Position numbers and translations under genes: made by a program. A model generated the notes under the pieces. That model saw only the letters and a list, made by a program, of their open reading frames with translations, was not told the DNA's origin and did not search any database. From contig NZ_JBALHR010000001.1 of NCBI RefSeq assembly GCF_036964905.1, positions 310,001 to 374,000 of the forward strand: a DNA stretch of 64,000 nucleotides, given 5' to 3'. Of the stretch, positions 6,979 to 14,699 are shown piece after piece. Positions within the stretch are counted from its first letter, which is position 1. Each line of letters opens with the position of its first letter. This DNA is from Gemmobacter denitrificans. Its GTDB lineage: Bacteria; Pseudomonadota; Alphaproteobacteria; Rhodobacterales; Rhodobacteraceae.

Positions 6979-7678
6979 CCGCCCGCCGCCCGGTGAAGAG
7001 ATCGTTGCCCAGGTGCGGCGCGAGACCGGCGGGAAGACGATCCTTGCCTTTTCGACCGGCAAGGACAGCATTGCGGCGATGCTGGCGATCCGCGACGCCT
7101 TCGATGAGGTGATCCCGGTCTATATGTATGTCGTGCCGGGGCTGGAGTTCGTCGAGGAATCTCTGGCCTATTACGAGCGGGTGCTATTCGGCGGGCGGCG
7201 CATTCTTCGGATGCCGCATCCTTCGCTGTATCGCTGGCTGAACGGGATGGTCTATCAGCCGCCCCATCGTGCGCCTGTGATCGAGGCCGCGCGGCTGCCG
7301 GAGTTCGAATACCGCGATGTGCATGATCTGGTACGCGACCAGGAAAACGCGCCCAAGGCTTTGGTCGCGACCGGCGTGCGTGCGGCAGACAGTCCGATGC
7401 GGCATGTGTCGATCATGCAGCATGGCGCGATCCTGCGCAGCAAGGGCGAATATTTCCCGGTCTGGGACTGGAAAAAGGATCGGCTGCTGGCGGAAATCCA
7501 GCGCAGTCGCGTCAAGCTGCCGGTGGATTACCGGGTGTTTGGTCGAACCTTCGATGGTCTCGATGCGCGCTTCCTGATTCCGATGAAGCGTCACCTGCCA
7601 CGTGATTATGCGCGGGTGCTGGAATGGTTCCCGCTGGCTGAAGCCGATGTGTTCCGCGCGGAAAGGATGGCGTCGTGA
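6968..7678 (+). CDS. PP-loop (PAPS-reductase-family) ATPase, phage-borne
   Basis: A 236-residue member of the N-type ATP pyrophosphatase superfamily. The PP-loop is FSTGKDSIAAML at residues ~28-39, a variant of SGGKDS. Family members activate a substrate by adenylation for sulfur or nitrogen transfer (PAPS reductases, DndC, tRNA thiolases). No CxxC or Fe-S ligand set is evident, so true PAPS reduction is unlikely. The next gene overlaps it (GTGA), so it works with that conserved phage protein. A nucleic-acid modification role is possible but unproven. Confidence 0.75.
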   Translation: MASNRPPPGEEIVAQVRRETGGKTILAFSTGKDSIAAMLAIRDAFDEVIPVYMYVVPGLEFVEESLAYYERVLFGGRRILRMPHPSLYRWLNGMVYQPPHRAPVIEAARLPEFEYRDVHDLVRDQENAPKALVATGVRAADSPMRHVSIMQHGAILRSKGEYFPVWDWKKDRLLAEIQRSRVKLPVDYRVFGRTFDGLDARFLIPMKRHLPRDYARVLEWFPLAEADVFRAERMAS

Positions 7679-8091
7679 AGCTACCGACATTCAAGGCCCC
7701 CAGTTTCAAGCCGCCGTCCTTTGCAAGAAAGCCGCTGCCGTCAATGGCCAAGGCCCCTGATCCGCTCAAGGACGTGTCCTTGCCGGATGACATCGAGGCC
7801 AGCCCGAAGGTCGAACTGGATGCGGTCCAGAAGGGCTTTCGCGAAAGGGCGCAGCAAGAAGCGCAGCGCTTCGAGGATGCGACAGATACAGGCTATTACA
7901 CCTGTCTGGTGTTCGAGAGTCGGGCGCAGCTCGATGCATTCCTTGGCGGCATCGGCATGCTGAACCAGGGCGATCTGTATCTGGATGGCAGAGAGGTGGC
8001 GGCCAAGCTGGGCATTGCCTTGCCGTCTGCTGATCGGCGCGGTGGGTCCGCCGCCAAGATCGATCCCAAGCTGTCGGCGCTGTCGCGCTGA
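7675..8091 (+). CDS. Conserved phage protein of unknown function
   Basis: A 138-residue protein starting at GTG 7675, which overlaps the PP-loop gene's stop (GTGA). The N-terminal 45 residues are proline- and lysine-rich and probably disordered. The core contains GYYTCLVFESRAQLDAFL, then LYLDGREVAAKLGIAL, a pattern I associate with a phage protein family found beside PP-loop and terminase genes. Function not known. It probably ends the transcript, since a strong terminator follows 26 bases later. Confidence 0.65.
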   Translation: MKLPTFKAPSFKPPSFARKPLPSMAKAPDPLKDVSLPDDIEASPKVELDAVQKGFRERAQQEAQRFEDATDTGYYTCLVFESRAQLDAFLGGIGMLNQGDLYLDGREVAAKLGIALPSADRRGGSAAKIDPKLSALSR

Positions 8092-8117
8092 ACGGACCAA
8101 GGGGCTGAACTGCAACC

Positions 8118-8141
8118 GGGGCACCCTTGGGTGCCCCTTTT
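8118..8141 (+). terminator. Rho-independent terminator after the cargo operon
   Basis: GGGGCACCC and GGGTGCCCC form a perfect stem with a minimal loop, followed by TTTT. It closes the RHH / PP-loop / unknown-protein transcript. Confidence 0.8.
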
Positions 8142-8157
8142 CATTTGGAGAGACGAA

Positions 8158-8271
8158 ATGCGCAACCTTTTGCGGCGTGTCCGCAATTCCATCGGTCGCG
8201 GCATCCAGCGTGTGCGTGAACGGGTCCGCAACCGCCTGTCACCCGCCGCCGGACGCTCTTCCGGTTCGTGA
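8158..8271 (+). CDS. Arginine-rich 37-residue phage peptide
   Basis: Encodes MRNLLRRVRNSIGRGIQRVR and more, with about one residue in three an arginine. GGAGAG lies 6 bases before the ATG and the stop overlaps the next gene's start (TGATG), the coupling expected in a phage late operon. An amphipathic basic helix of this kind could bind nucleic acid or membrane. It could also be a chance frame, but the ribosome site and coupling argue against that. Confidence 0.5.
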   Translation: MRNLLRRVRNSIGRGIQRVRERVRNRLSPAAGRSSGS

Positions 8272-8813
8272 TGATGGATGAGGCCGGGAACCCTGATGAT
8301 CTGCCTGATGGCGTCGATGAGTCGGATGCCATTGCCTTGTCAGGGGAACAGCTCTTCAGGATCGGAACCGGGCAAGAACCCTGCGAAGACGAAGCGCTTC
8401 ATCGGTCGGCGGTAGATTATTGCGCAACTCTGATGCGACAGCAGGGCCACAGCTATCCCGAAATCGCGGCGCAGCTGCGGTGTTCGGTCGGTCGCGCCTG
8501 GAATGGCGTCCAACGCACACTGAAGAAAACGCTGCGAGAGCCAGCGGACAAGATCCGGGCCCTGCACCTTCAGCGCCTCGACGCGATGCTGGTTGGTGTC
8601 ATGGACCGGGCGACCGATGGCGATGGTTTCGCCATCAGTTCTGCGCTGCAGATCATGGGAAAGATCGAGCAGCTTCTGGGGGTCGAACCTCCGAAGAAGG
8701 TTCAGGTCAGTTTCGGGGAACAGACGGATGACGCCCGAGCTGCGCTCCTTAAGGCAATTGCTGCGCTCCATCCCGAGGGAAACGCTGCACAGGGTAATCA
8801 GCAGCCTTCCTAA
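8271..8813 (+). CDS. Phage terminase small subunit-like protein
   Basis: A 180-residue protein with an N-terminal acidic tail, then a helix-turn-helix (GHSYPEIAAQLRCSVGRAWNGV) and a long helical region, the form of small terminase subunits that recognise phage DNA for packaging. It lies directly before the large terminase gene, whose ATG falls inside it (86-bp overlap). ATG 8271 overlaps the preceding stop; GTG 8268 is an alternative start one codon upstream. Small terminases vary greatly, so position carries much of the evidence. Confidence 0.7.
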   Translation: MMDEAGNPDDLPDGVDESDAIALSGEQLFRIGTGQEPCEDEALHRSAVDYCATLMRQQGHSYPEIAAQLRCSVGRAWNGVQRTLKKTLREPADKIRALHLQRLDAMLVGVMDRATDGDGFAISSALQIMGKIEQLLGVEPPKKVQVSFGEQTDDARAALLKAIAALHPEGNAAQGNQQPS

Positions 8814-8985
8814 ATCGGCGGTAGATGCCCTGCGCTATGACTGGCAGCTGTTCGCGCGTGACAAGCAACTGCCACCGCCCGGCAACTGGCGGACATGGGT
8901 TCCCCTGGCCGGGCGAGGCTGGGGCAAGACGCGCACCGGGGCCGAATGGGTTCGGCACATGATCACCGAGGGCGGCGCGCGGCGC
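8728..8985 (+). pseudogene. terL: Terminase large subunit, truncated after 86 codons
   Basis: The packaging ATPase gene begins at ATG 8728 (MTPELRSLRQLL) and holds the Walker A-type loop LAGRGWGKTRTGAEW at about residues 60-74. At 8986 the gene changes abruptly into an exact copy of part of the integrase gene on the other strand. Walker B, the motor C-motif and the nuclease domain are missing. The open frame continues to 9216 only as antisense of the integrase. No packaging motor can be made from this locus. Confidence 0.88.
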
Positions 8986-9509
8986 GTGGGCAAGCAATCT
9001 GTCTGGCAGCCGGGCAGGTGGCTGGCGCTTGTTCGTCACCCGCTCGGATTCGGCACGGCGGAACATCAGCCCGTGTTCGGTGTCGATCCAGCCGCCGCGC
9101 GTGTTGGGCATATAGGCCAGCCGCAGCACGGCATCTTTGCAGGTTCCGGAATAAAGCGCCACCAGAATGAACCGGGCAAGGTGCTGCGTTCTGCGGCCCC
9201 GCCATGCAGCCCATAGCAGCCGCGCGACCTCTGCCCGTGTCAGCCACCGCTCCTTGGCAGGGGGCTTTTCAGGCAGTGTTACAGGCGGCGCTGACAGCAG
9301 GTAGCCCTCAGAGTGGCAGTACTGCAGTGCAGCCCGTAGCGTGCCCAGTTCGCGCCGGATCGTGCCTGGGCTGCCAGGTCGTGTCTTGCCCTCTGGCATC
9401 CCCTTGGTAGTTACCCGGCTATTGGCGTATCTGCGGCAGGTTTCCGCTTTGATTGCGCTGACTGTCAGAAGCCCCCAGAACGGCAGCAGGGCCTCGATGG
9501 CGCAGGCTA
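8986..9509. repeat. 524-bp exact direct repeat, copy B
   Basis: Second copy of bases 1725-2248, in the same orientation, offset 7261. Its left edge cuts the terminase gene and its right edge joins a fragment of an insertion-sequence gene. No inverted repeats or target-site duplication are seen at the edges, so it does not look like a transposed unit. Confidence 0.93.
8986..9509 (-). pseudogene. Integrase fragment (residues ~86-260)
   Basis: Reads as the middle of the integrase at 1434-2504, including the same Cys in place of the catalytic Arg, but lacks the N-terminal arm-binding part and the C-terminal HxLR and Tyr motifs. It is not functional. The shared Cys codon shows that the duplication came after, or copied, the mutated gene. 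Confidence 0.9.
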
Positions 9510-9649
9510 TCGCCTCGCAGTTGCCGAGCCCTGCCGATAACCGCGCAGGCTCTCCTCCACTATCCGGATCTTGTCCTCGTCCGACCAGTGCCGACGACGG
9601 CCAACTTCGTCGGACGCGAAGATCTCGATGGGTGAAACAAATGAAGCGC
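9510..9649 (-). pseudogene. IS66-type orfA (TnpA) N-terminal fragment
   Basis: Read leftward, this stretch encodes SPIEIFASDEVGRRRHWSDE, then DKIRIVEESLRGYRQGSAT and ARR, which matches the start of the small IS66-family accessory protein (HWSxEDKIRIVEE pattern). No start codon is kept in this frame and the gene is cut at 9510 by the integrase fragment. The rest of the element (orfB, transposase orfC) is absent. Confidence 0.65.
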
Positions 9650-9781
9650 ATGCTATAAGGCAATGCCTTACGACCATTTGCTCAATCAGAGCAGACGGCC
9701 CTCACCGTAGGATTTCGCGTAAACTATTGAAAATAAATACAAAAATACCACGGACTCTCTGGAAAAGCTGCTGGGGATCAA

Positions 9782-11542
9782 TCATGCGATCCTGCGCGCG
9801 GATTGGGGCGAGCCTGCATAAGCTGATCTCGGACTGCGCTGGCTCTGGCTTTCGAATGCTGCCAAGGAGTCGCTGAGTTTGCGCGCCTCATTCAGAAGAT
9901 GCGCACTGGCGTCGCGCGTCTTCTGCGTCAGCGCGGCGGTTTCCTGCGTTGCGCGATCCAGCGCGCCAACACCGGTCGTCACCTCCGAGATGCTTTGCGC
10001 CTGATGCCGGGACGACGAGGCGACATGCACGACCTGCGAAACCAGGCCACTGAAGGAGTCCACGATCTCGCGGAAGGTGCTACCGGTGCGTTCGACCAGG
10101 GCCTGACCCTTCTTGACGTCTTCGCTGCTGCGGCTGACGACGCTGCGGATTTCCTGGGCTGATTGGGCGGAGCGCTGCGCCAGGCTGCGGACCTCCGACG
10201 CGACAACGGCAAAGCCGCGTCCGGCGTCACCTGCCCGGGCCGCTTCAACCCCGGCGTTCAGCGCCAGCAGGTTGGTCTGGAATGCGATGTCATCGATCAC
10301 GGTCACAATGCGTGAGATTTCCTCCGACGAATGCGCAATGGAACTCATGGCGTCATTGGCCTGTTTCATGACCTCGGCCCCTTCGGTGGCGCGATCACGG
10401 CTGCCATTGGCCTCGGCTTCGGCGGTTTGCGTGGCATCGACAGCCGAACGCACGCTTTGCGACAGCATTGCCAGGGCTGCAGCGGATTGTTCCAGTGTCG
10501 CCGCCTGAGTTTCCGTCCGATGCGACACTTCATTGGACAACTCTTCCAGCCGGACTGCACTGTCGCGAACGGTATCGGCGCTGTCGCGCAATTGGTTCAC
10601 CAACTGTTCAAACCCCAGGGCCAGGGCATTCAGATCTTCGCAGACAGACCCCGCTTCATTCCCGAGGTCAGTCCATTCCGCAGGGTGAAGGGCGCGCGTG
10701 AAATCACCCCCTCGAAGGTTGCGCAGCTTTGTCCCCACTTGTTGAAACAACTTCTGTCTGCGCATCTGCTGAGCCATTTCCTGCGCTGCAGCCATCTCGG
10801 CGGCATCCAGCCGCTTGCGCAGAGAGTCGAGATGACGTGCCATGTCACCGACCTGGTCCTCGTTGTCGATGAAGGGCACCGGTCGGGCATAGTCCTGATG
10901 TTCGAGCGCCAACAGGCTTTCCGACAAACCGACGATCGCACTGCCAAGTGATCGGAACAGGACAACCAGACAAAACGACATGACAACCAACAGGGTGACG
11001 ATGCCCAATGCGATCCCGGCCATCTGGGCGGTACGGGCTTCGGCCAATGCGGCGTCGGAAGACCAGTCAGAGACGAAAACACCGATCACCTCTCCGGACT
11101 TTTTCAGGACTGGATCGTAGCGCCGCCGACCATCATTGCCATACAAGACTTGACCGGTTTCAAGGACTTCGGCCACGCTTTGCGCATCTACGCCCATCAT
11201 TTCGGGCGTCATCCCCTTCGGGGCGATGGCCATCACGGTGCCAAGGGCATCGATCGTCTGTGCTGCAACGAAATTCCGGCCTGAACGTTCGGCGAATGCG
11301 TCGATCTGCTTCTGCACGCTTCCACCGAAACCCATTCCGACCGGTTGTGACATCGCAGAGGCATAGGCATAAGACAGTTCCGCGTGCAGTTTCGCAAGAC
11401 TGTCCTGAATGAGCCTGCCCTCCCGCCAAAATGAAGCCAGCGTCAGGGTTGCAGAGACAACGACCACAGCAGCAACGATCAATGCCGCGACCCTGATTTC
11501 AATCCGTCTCCAGGAAAAGAAAGCTCTCATGACAGGTGCCAT
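9782..11542 (-). CDS. Methyl-accepting chemotaxis protein
   Basis: A 586-residue transmembrane receptor. Membrane segments lie at about 16-37 and 174-196, flanking a ~135-residue periplasmic sensor domain, then a HAMP linker and the long coiled-coil signalling domain with the conserved tip DDIAFQTNLLALNAGVEAAR. Such receptors control CheA kinase through CheW. The ligand is unknown; the periplasmic part has the length of a single-Cache-type domain, but I cannot assign it. There is no C-terminal CheR-docking pentapeptide (it ends QSARRIA). No che genes are nearby. It is the first gene right of the prophage remnant. Confidence 0.9.
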   Translation of the reverse strand: MAPVMRAFFSWRRIEIRVAALIVAAVVVVSATLTLASFWREGRLIQDSLAKLHAELSYAYASAMSQPVGMGFGGSVQKQIDAFAERSGRNFVAAQTIDALGTVMAIAPKGMTPEMMGVDAQSVAEVLETGQVLYGNDGRRRYDPVLKKSGEVIGVFVSDWSSDAALAEARTAQMAGIALGIVTLLVVMSFCLVVLFRSLGSAIVGLSESLLALEHQDYARPVPFIDNEDQVGDMARHLDSLRKRLDAAEMAAAQEMAQQMRRQKLFQQVGTKLRNLRGGDFTRALHPAEWTDLGNEAGSVCEDLNALALGFEQLVNQLRDSADTVRDSAVRLEELSNEVSHRTETQAATLEQSAAALAMLSQSVRSAVDATQTAEAEANGSRDRATEGAEVMKQANDAMSSIAHSSEEISRIVTVIDDIAFQTNLLALNAGVEAARAGDAGRGFAVVASEVRSLAQRSAQSAQEIRSVVSRSSEDVKKGQALVERTGSTFREIVDSFSGLVSQVVHVASSSRHQAQSISEVTTGVGALDRATQETAALTQKTRDASAHLLNEARKLSDSLAAFESQSQRSPRSAYAGSPQSARRIA

Positions 11543-12105
11543 TTTGGTAAGGTTGCGTGCCGGTCGTGAAGCAGGAAACGCTCCACACTGACGGCATCAT
11601 CGTTACCGCGGGTCGTTAGTATCGCGTTACGCGCGCCCGTTCGGTCTGCGGGCAATGGTAAACGCTTGATGATCTATCTGAAAAATTTGAGTGGAATTCT
11701 GATCGTCTCCCGATCCCTGCCTGATCGTTCAGCGGCTGCCTGCACCCAGAGGCCAAGGGTTGTGGATCATCGAGGCCAGAACATACGATAGCGACCGGGG
11801 CCAATCCAAGATCCGATGTGAGGTCAGGTGATCCCAAGGCGGATCGTCCCGGCGCCCCTGCGGTCGCTTGATATGGCCTGTCGCGATACTGGCCGTTCGG
11901 ATGCGGCGCGCGTGGATGGCAGCTGCTGTCAGCCTGCACTGCATCAGCAAGATCAGCGACAGTTGATTTGAGCAATGGGACAACGAAGTGGGCTCTGGCG
12001 CGCGTTTGCGCCGGGATCGTCCTTGCGAAGGCAAAGGCTGCAAGGGCATTTGTCAATTCCCTGTAACATAGGCATGATGGCCCGAAAAAGGGGCTGACAA
12101 ATCAG
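11543..12105. other. Intergenic region without a supported gene
   Basis: About 560 bases between the divergent receptor and cyclase genes. Frames of up to 146 residues exist on the minus strand, but have no recognisable domain, ribosome site or coding-like composition. The region must hold both promoters. Nothing else is supported. Confidence 0.5.
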
Positions 12106-13368
12106 ATGACTTCGCCGCAAACGAACCTGCCCCCAAGTGTCACACTGCGCGCGCGATCCTTGCGCGGTCCTGGCTGTGCGCCACAAAGCCAGACCCCGGC
12201 CGAGATCGAAGCCTGGCTGGTGCAGGAGGCTGGGCAAGCCGACAGTTTGCTGTTGCTCTACGAAGAGTTCATCTGGCGGATCGTGGCGGCAGGTCTGGCG
12301 CTGGACCGATCCAGCCTGCATGTGGGCACGCTGCACCCGCAACTTGTGGGCTTTGCCTGGAACTGGAACATAGCAAGCGGACAGTGCGACGAGGTGCAGG
12401 TGGGCGAGGGCGCCTTGCAGTCGGAAGCCTTTCTGCGCAGCCCGCTTGCCGTTGTGCTGGTTTCGGGAAAGGCCATGCGCATCGATACGGCCGATCCTGC
12501 GGCGGCGGCCGAATTTCCGATCGTGGCAGATCTGCGTGATCTTGGCATCGTCGAATATGTCGTTCTGCCCTTGGGGCCGCGCGGCCATCACCATGTGATG
12601 ACGGTGGCCACCCGGCGCGCAGGGGGCTTTGCACCGGCGCAGTTCGAAACGCTTGAACATCTTCTGCGGCTGTTGTCGCTGCATGTCGAACGCCACATTG
12701 CATTGCGCATCGCCGGAAATGTGATGCGGACCTATCTGGGCAATGAGGCCGGCCAGAAGGTGCTGGATGGCGCGATCCGGCGCGGTGAGGGGCAGACGAT
12801 CGAAGCGGTGATCTGGGCCTCGGATCTGCGCGGCTTTACCGATCTGTCTGATCGGCTGGACCCGCAAGACATGCTGACAGTGCTGAATGCCTATTTCGCC
12901 GCCATCGCGGGGACTGTGGCCGCATACGGGGGCGAGGTGCTGAAGTTCATGGGCGATGGTCTTTTGGCCGTGTTTCCCTTGGCCCGCGATTATGGGCCCC
13001 GGTCCGCGCACGAGGCTGCCGTCGCGGCGGCATTGGCAGTTGAAGCTGCGATTGCCGGGCTGAATAGCGCGCCTCCGCCAGAACTTGCTGCCTTCACGGG
13101 CTGGCAGCCGCTTCGGTCTGGCACCGGCCTGCATGAAGGGCAGGTGTTCTTTGGCAATATCGGGTCGGCCGAGCGGCTGGATTTCACCGTGATCGGGCAG
13201 GCGGTGAATACGGCGAGCCGGGTTGAGGGGATGACCAAGATTCTGCAACGGCCCATTCTGATGACCGGCGCGGTGGCGCAGGGTCTGGCTGATGCGCCCG
13301 AAAGCCTGGGTCTGCACAACCTTCGCGGCGTTGCCGCGCCGGTGGAGCTGTTTGCACCGCGAACATAG
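12106..13368 (+). CDS. Class III adenylate/guanylate cyclase
   Basis: A 420-residue soluble protein. Residues ~40-200 form an unassigned sensor-like domain. The cyclase homology domain spans ~230-400. Metal-binding aspartates are visible in WASDLRGFT (Asp240) and KFMGDGLLAVF (Asp284), and the substrate/transition-state region in GQAVNTASRVEGM. It would make cAMP or, less likely, cGMP. No membrane segment is seen, so the input is cytoplasmic. Expressed alone, with its own promoter. Confidence 0.85.
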   Translation: MTSPQTNLPPSVTLRARSLRGPGCAPQSQTPAEIEAWLVQEAGQADSLLLLYEEFIWRIVAAGLALDRSSLHVGTLHPQLVGFAWNWNIASGQCDEVQVGEGALQSEAFLRSPLAVVLVSGKAMRIDTADPAAAAEFPIVADLRDLGIVEYVVLPLGPRGHHHVMTVATRRAGGFAPAQFETLEHLLRLLSLHVERHIALRIAGNVMRTYLGNEAGQKVLDGAIRRGEGQTIEAVIWASDLRGFTDLSDRLDPQDMLTVLNAYFAAIAGTVAAYGGEVLKFMGDGLLAVFPLARDYGPRSAHEAAVAAALAVEAAIAGLNSAPPPELAAFTGWQPLRSGTGLHEGQVFFGNIGSAERLDFTVIGQAVNTASRVEGMTKILQRPILMTGAVAQGLADAPESLGLHNLRGVAAPVELFAPRT

Positions 13369-13383
13369 CGCAACCCTGTGCGA

Positions 13384-13863
13384 TCAGCGCCACAAGTCTT
13401 GCGAGAGCCAGGGCGCAGGCAGCGACAGGCGCCCCCGATGCGGCTGGGTCAGCACCAGGGATTGCCAGGCCGGGCGCCAATCCTCAGGGATCGGGCAGGG
13501 TGGCTCTGCTCCGGTTTCCGGCAGAAACCCGAAACGGCCATAATAGGCCGGATCCCCCAGAACCAGCACCATGGCAACCCCGGTTTCCCCCAGATGTGCG
13601 ATCCCCTGGCGGATCAGGCGGCTTCCCAACCCCTGACCCTGCCGGTCGGGATGTACGGCGGCAGGCCCCAGAAGGGCGACCTTGGCCCCATTGATTTGCC
13701 CCAAGGTGAACAAGACATGCGCCACAGGGGGCGACCCTTCGATCAGGCTGAGCGTGCCGGGCTGGCCCGACAGGCCCTGCAGCAGCGGCACCAGATCCTC
13801 ATCAGGGAAGGCAGCAGCGTAAAGTGTCGCCAGATCCGGGGTCAGGGTCAGAACCACTGTCAC
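13384..13863 (-). CDS. GNAT-family N-acetyltransferase
   Basis: A 159-residue acetyltransferase with the acetyl-CoA loop VHPDRQGQGLGSRLI at ~70-84 and the later VLVLGDPAYYGRFGF typical of the COG3153 group. The substrate is unknown. Its start overlaps the kdsA stop by 4 bases, so it is the last gene of the kpsT-kpsE-kdsA transcript; that may be mere co-transcription or hint at modification of a surface-polymer precursor. Confidence 0.85.
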   Translation of the reverse strand: MTVVLTLTPDLATLYAAAFPDEDLVPLLQGLSGQPGTLSLIEGSPPVAHVLFTLGQINGAKVALLGPAAVHPDRQGQGLGSRLIRQGIAHLGETGVAMVLVLGDPAYYGRFGFLPETGAEPPCPIPEDWRPAWQSLVLTQPHRGRLSLPAPWLSQDLWR

Positions 13864-14690
13864 ACCCGCAGGGGATCGGCCTTGGCCAGCCGGTCGAATG
13901 CCATCAGGCTGGCAATCAGCGCCGGCATCTCTTGCAGGCGGATCATGTTCGGCCCGTCAGAGGGGGCAGTATCGGGATCCTGATGCGTTTCAAGGAAAAC
14001 CCCGGCAATGCCAAGCGCGACTGCCGCGCGGGCCAGCACGGGCGCAAATTCGCGTTGCCCGCCCGAACTGTCGCCCAGGCCGCCGGGGAAGGCGACGGCA
14101 TGGGTCGCATCCATCACCACCGGATAGCCGGTGCGCGCCATGATCGGCAGGCTGCGCATATCGGCCACCAGCCCGTTATACCCAAAGGTCGTGCCGCGTT
14201 CTGTCAGCAGGATGCGGTCATTGCCGGTCGAGGCGATCTTTTCGGCGACATTGGCCATGCCATAGGGATCAAGAAACTGGCCCTTCTTCACATTGACCGC
14301 CGCCCCGCTGCGCCCGGCGGCCAGCAGCAGGTCGGTCTGGCGGCACAGCAAGGCCGGGATCTGCAGGACATCCACCACGGATGCGACTTCGGCCGCCTGT
14401 TCGGGTTCGTGGAAATCGGTCAGCACCGGCATGCCCATGGCGCGCACGGCTTCCAGGATTTTCAGTCCCGTCTCCAGCCCCAGACCGCGCTTGCCCTTCA
14501 GGCTGGTGCGGTTGGCCTTGTCAAAACTGCCCTTGAACACATATTGCGCGCCGGTCGCGGCGCAGGCCTCGGCCAGTTGCCCCGCGATCATCTGGGCGTG
14601 ATCCAGGCTTTCCAACTGGCAGGGCCCTGCAATCACGCAAAGCGGCCGGTCATTTCCGACGGTCAGCCCGCCGATGCGCACGTCTTTCAT
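13860..14690 (-). CDS. kdsA: 3-deoxy-8-phosphooctulonate (KDO-8-P) synthase
   Basis: A 276-residue class I DAHP/KDO-8-P synthase that condenses phosphoenolpyruvate with arabinose-5-phosphate, the first committed step to KDO for lipopolysaccharide or capsule. Family motifs include IAGPCQLES, FKGSFDKANRTS, GFDYNG-like TFGYNGLVADMRS and DATHAV. Full length. It follows kpsE by 9 bases in the same transcript, so this copy may serve capsule KDO linker synthesis. Confidence 0.95.
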   Translation of the reverse strand: MKDVRIGGLTVGNDRPLCVIAGPCQLESLDHAQMIAGQLAEACAATGAQYVFKGSFDKANRTSLKGKRGLGLETGLKILEAVRAMGMPVLTDFHEPEQAAEVASVVDVLQIPALLCRQTDLLLAAGRSGAAVNVKKGQFLDPYGMANVAEKIASTGNDRILLTERGTTFGYNGLVADMRSLPIMARTGYPVVMDATHAVAFPGGLGDSSGGQREFAPVLARAAVALGIAGVFLETHQDPDTAPSDGPNMIRLQEMPALIASLMAFDRLAKADPLRV

Positions 14691-14699
14691 GGTCTGTCC

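Noticed and set aside
8986..9216. Continuation of the terminase frame into the repeat as a fusion protein
   Set aside because: Past 8986 the frame reads antisense of the integrase copy and resembles nothing; it is a truncation, not a functional fusion.
1434..9660. CRISPR array or defence-island genes of known type in the prophage
   Set aside because: No regularly spaced repeats and no recognised cas, restriction or abortive-infection gene; only the uncharacterised cargo unit remains.
11616..12056. A 146-residue frame on the minus strand between the chemotaxis receptor and the cyclase
   Set aside because: No domain, no ribosome site and low-complexity proline/arginine use typical of a shadow frame.
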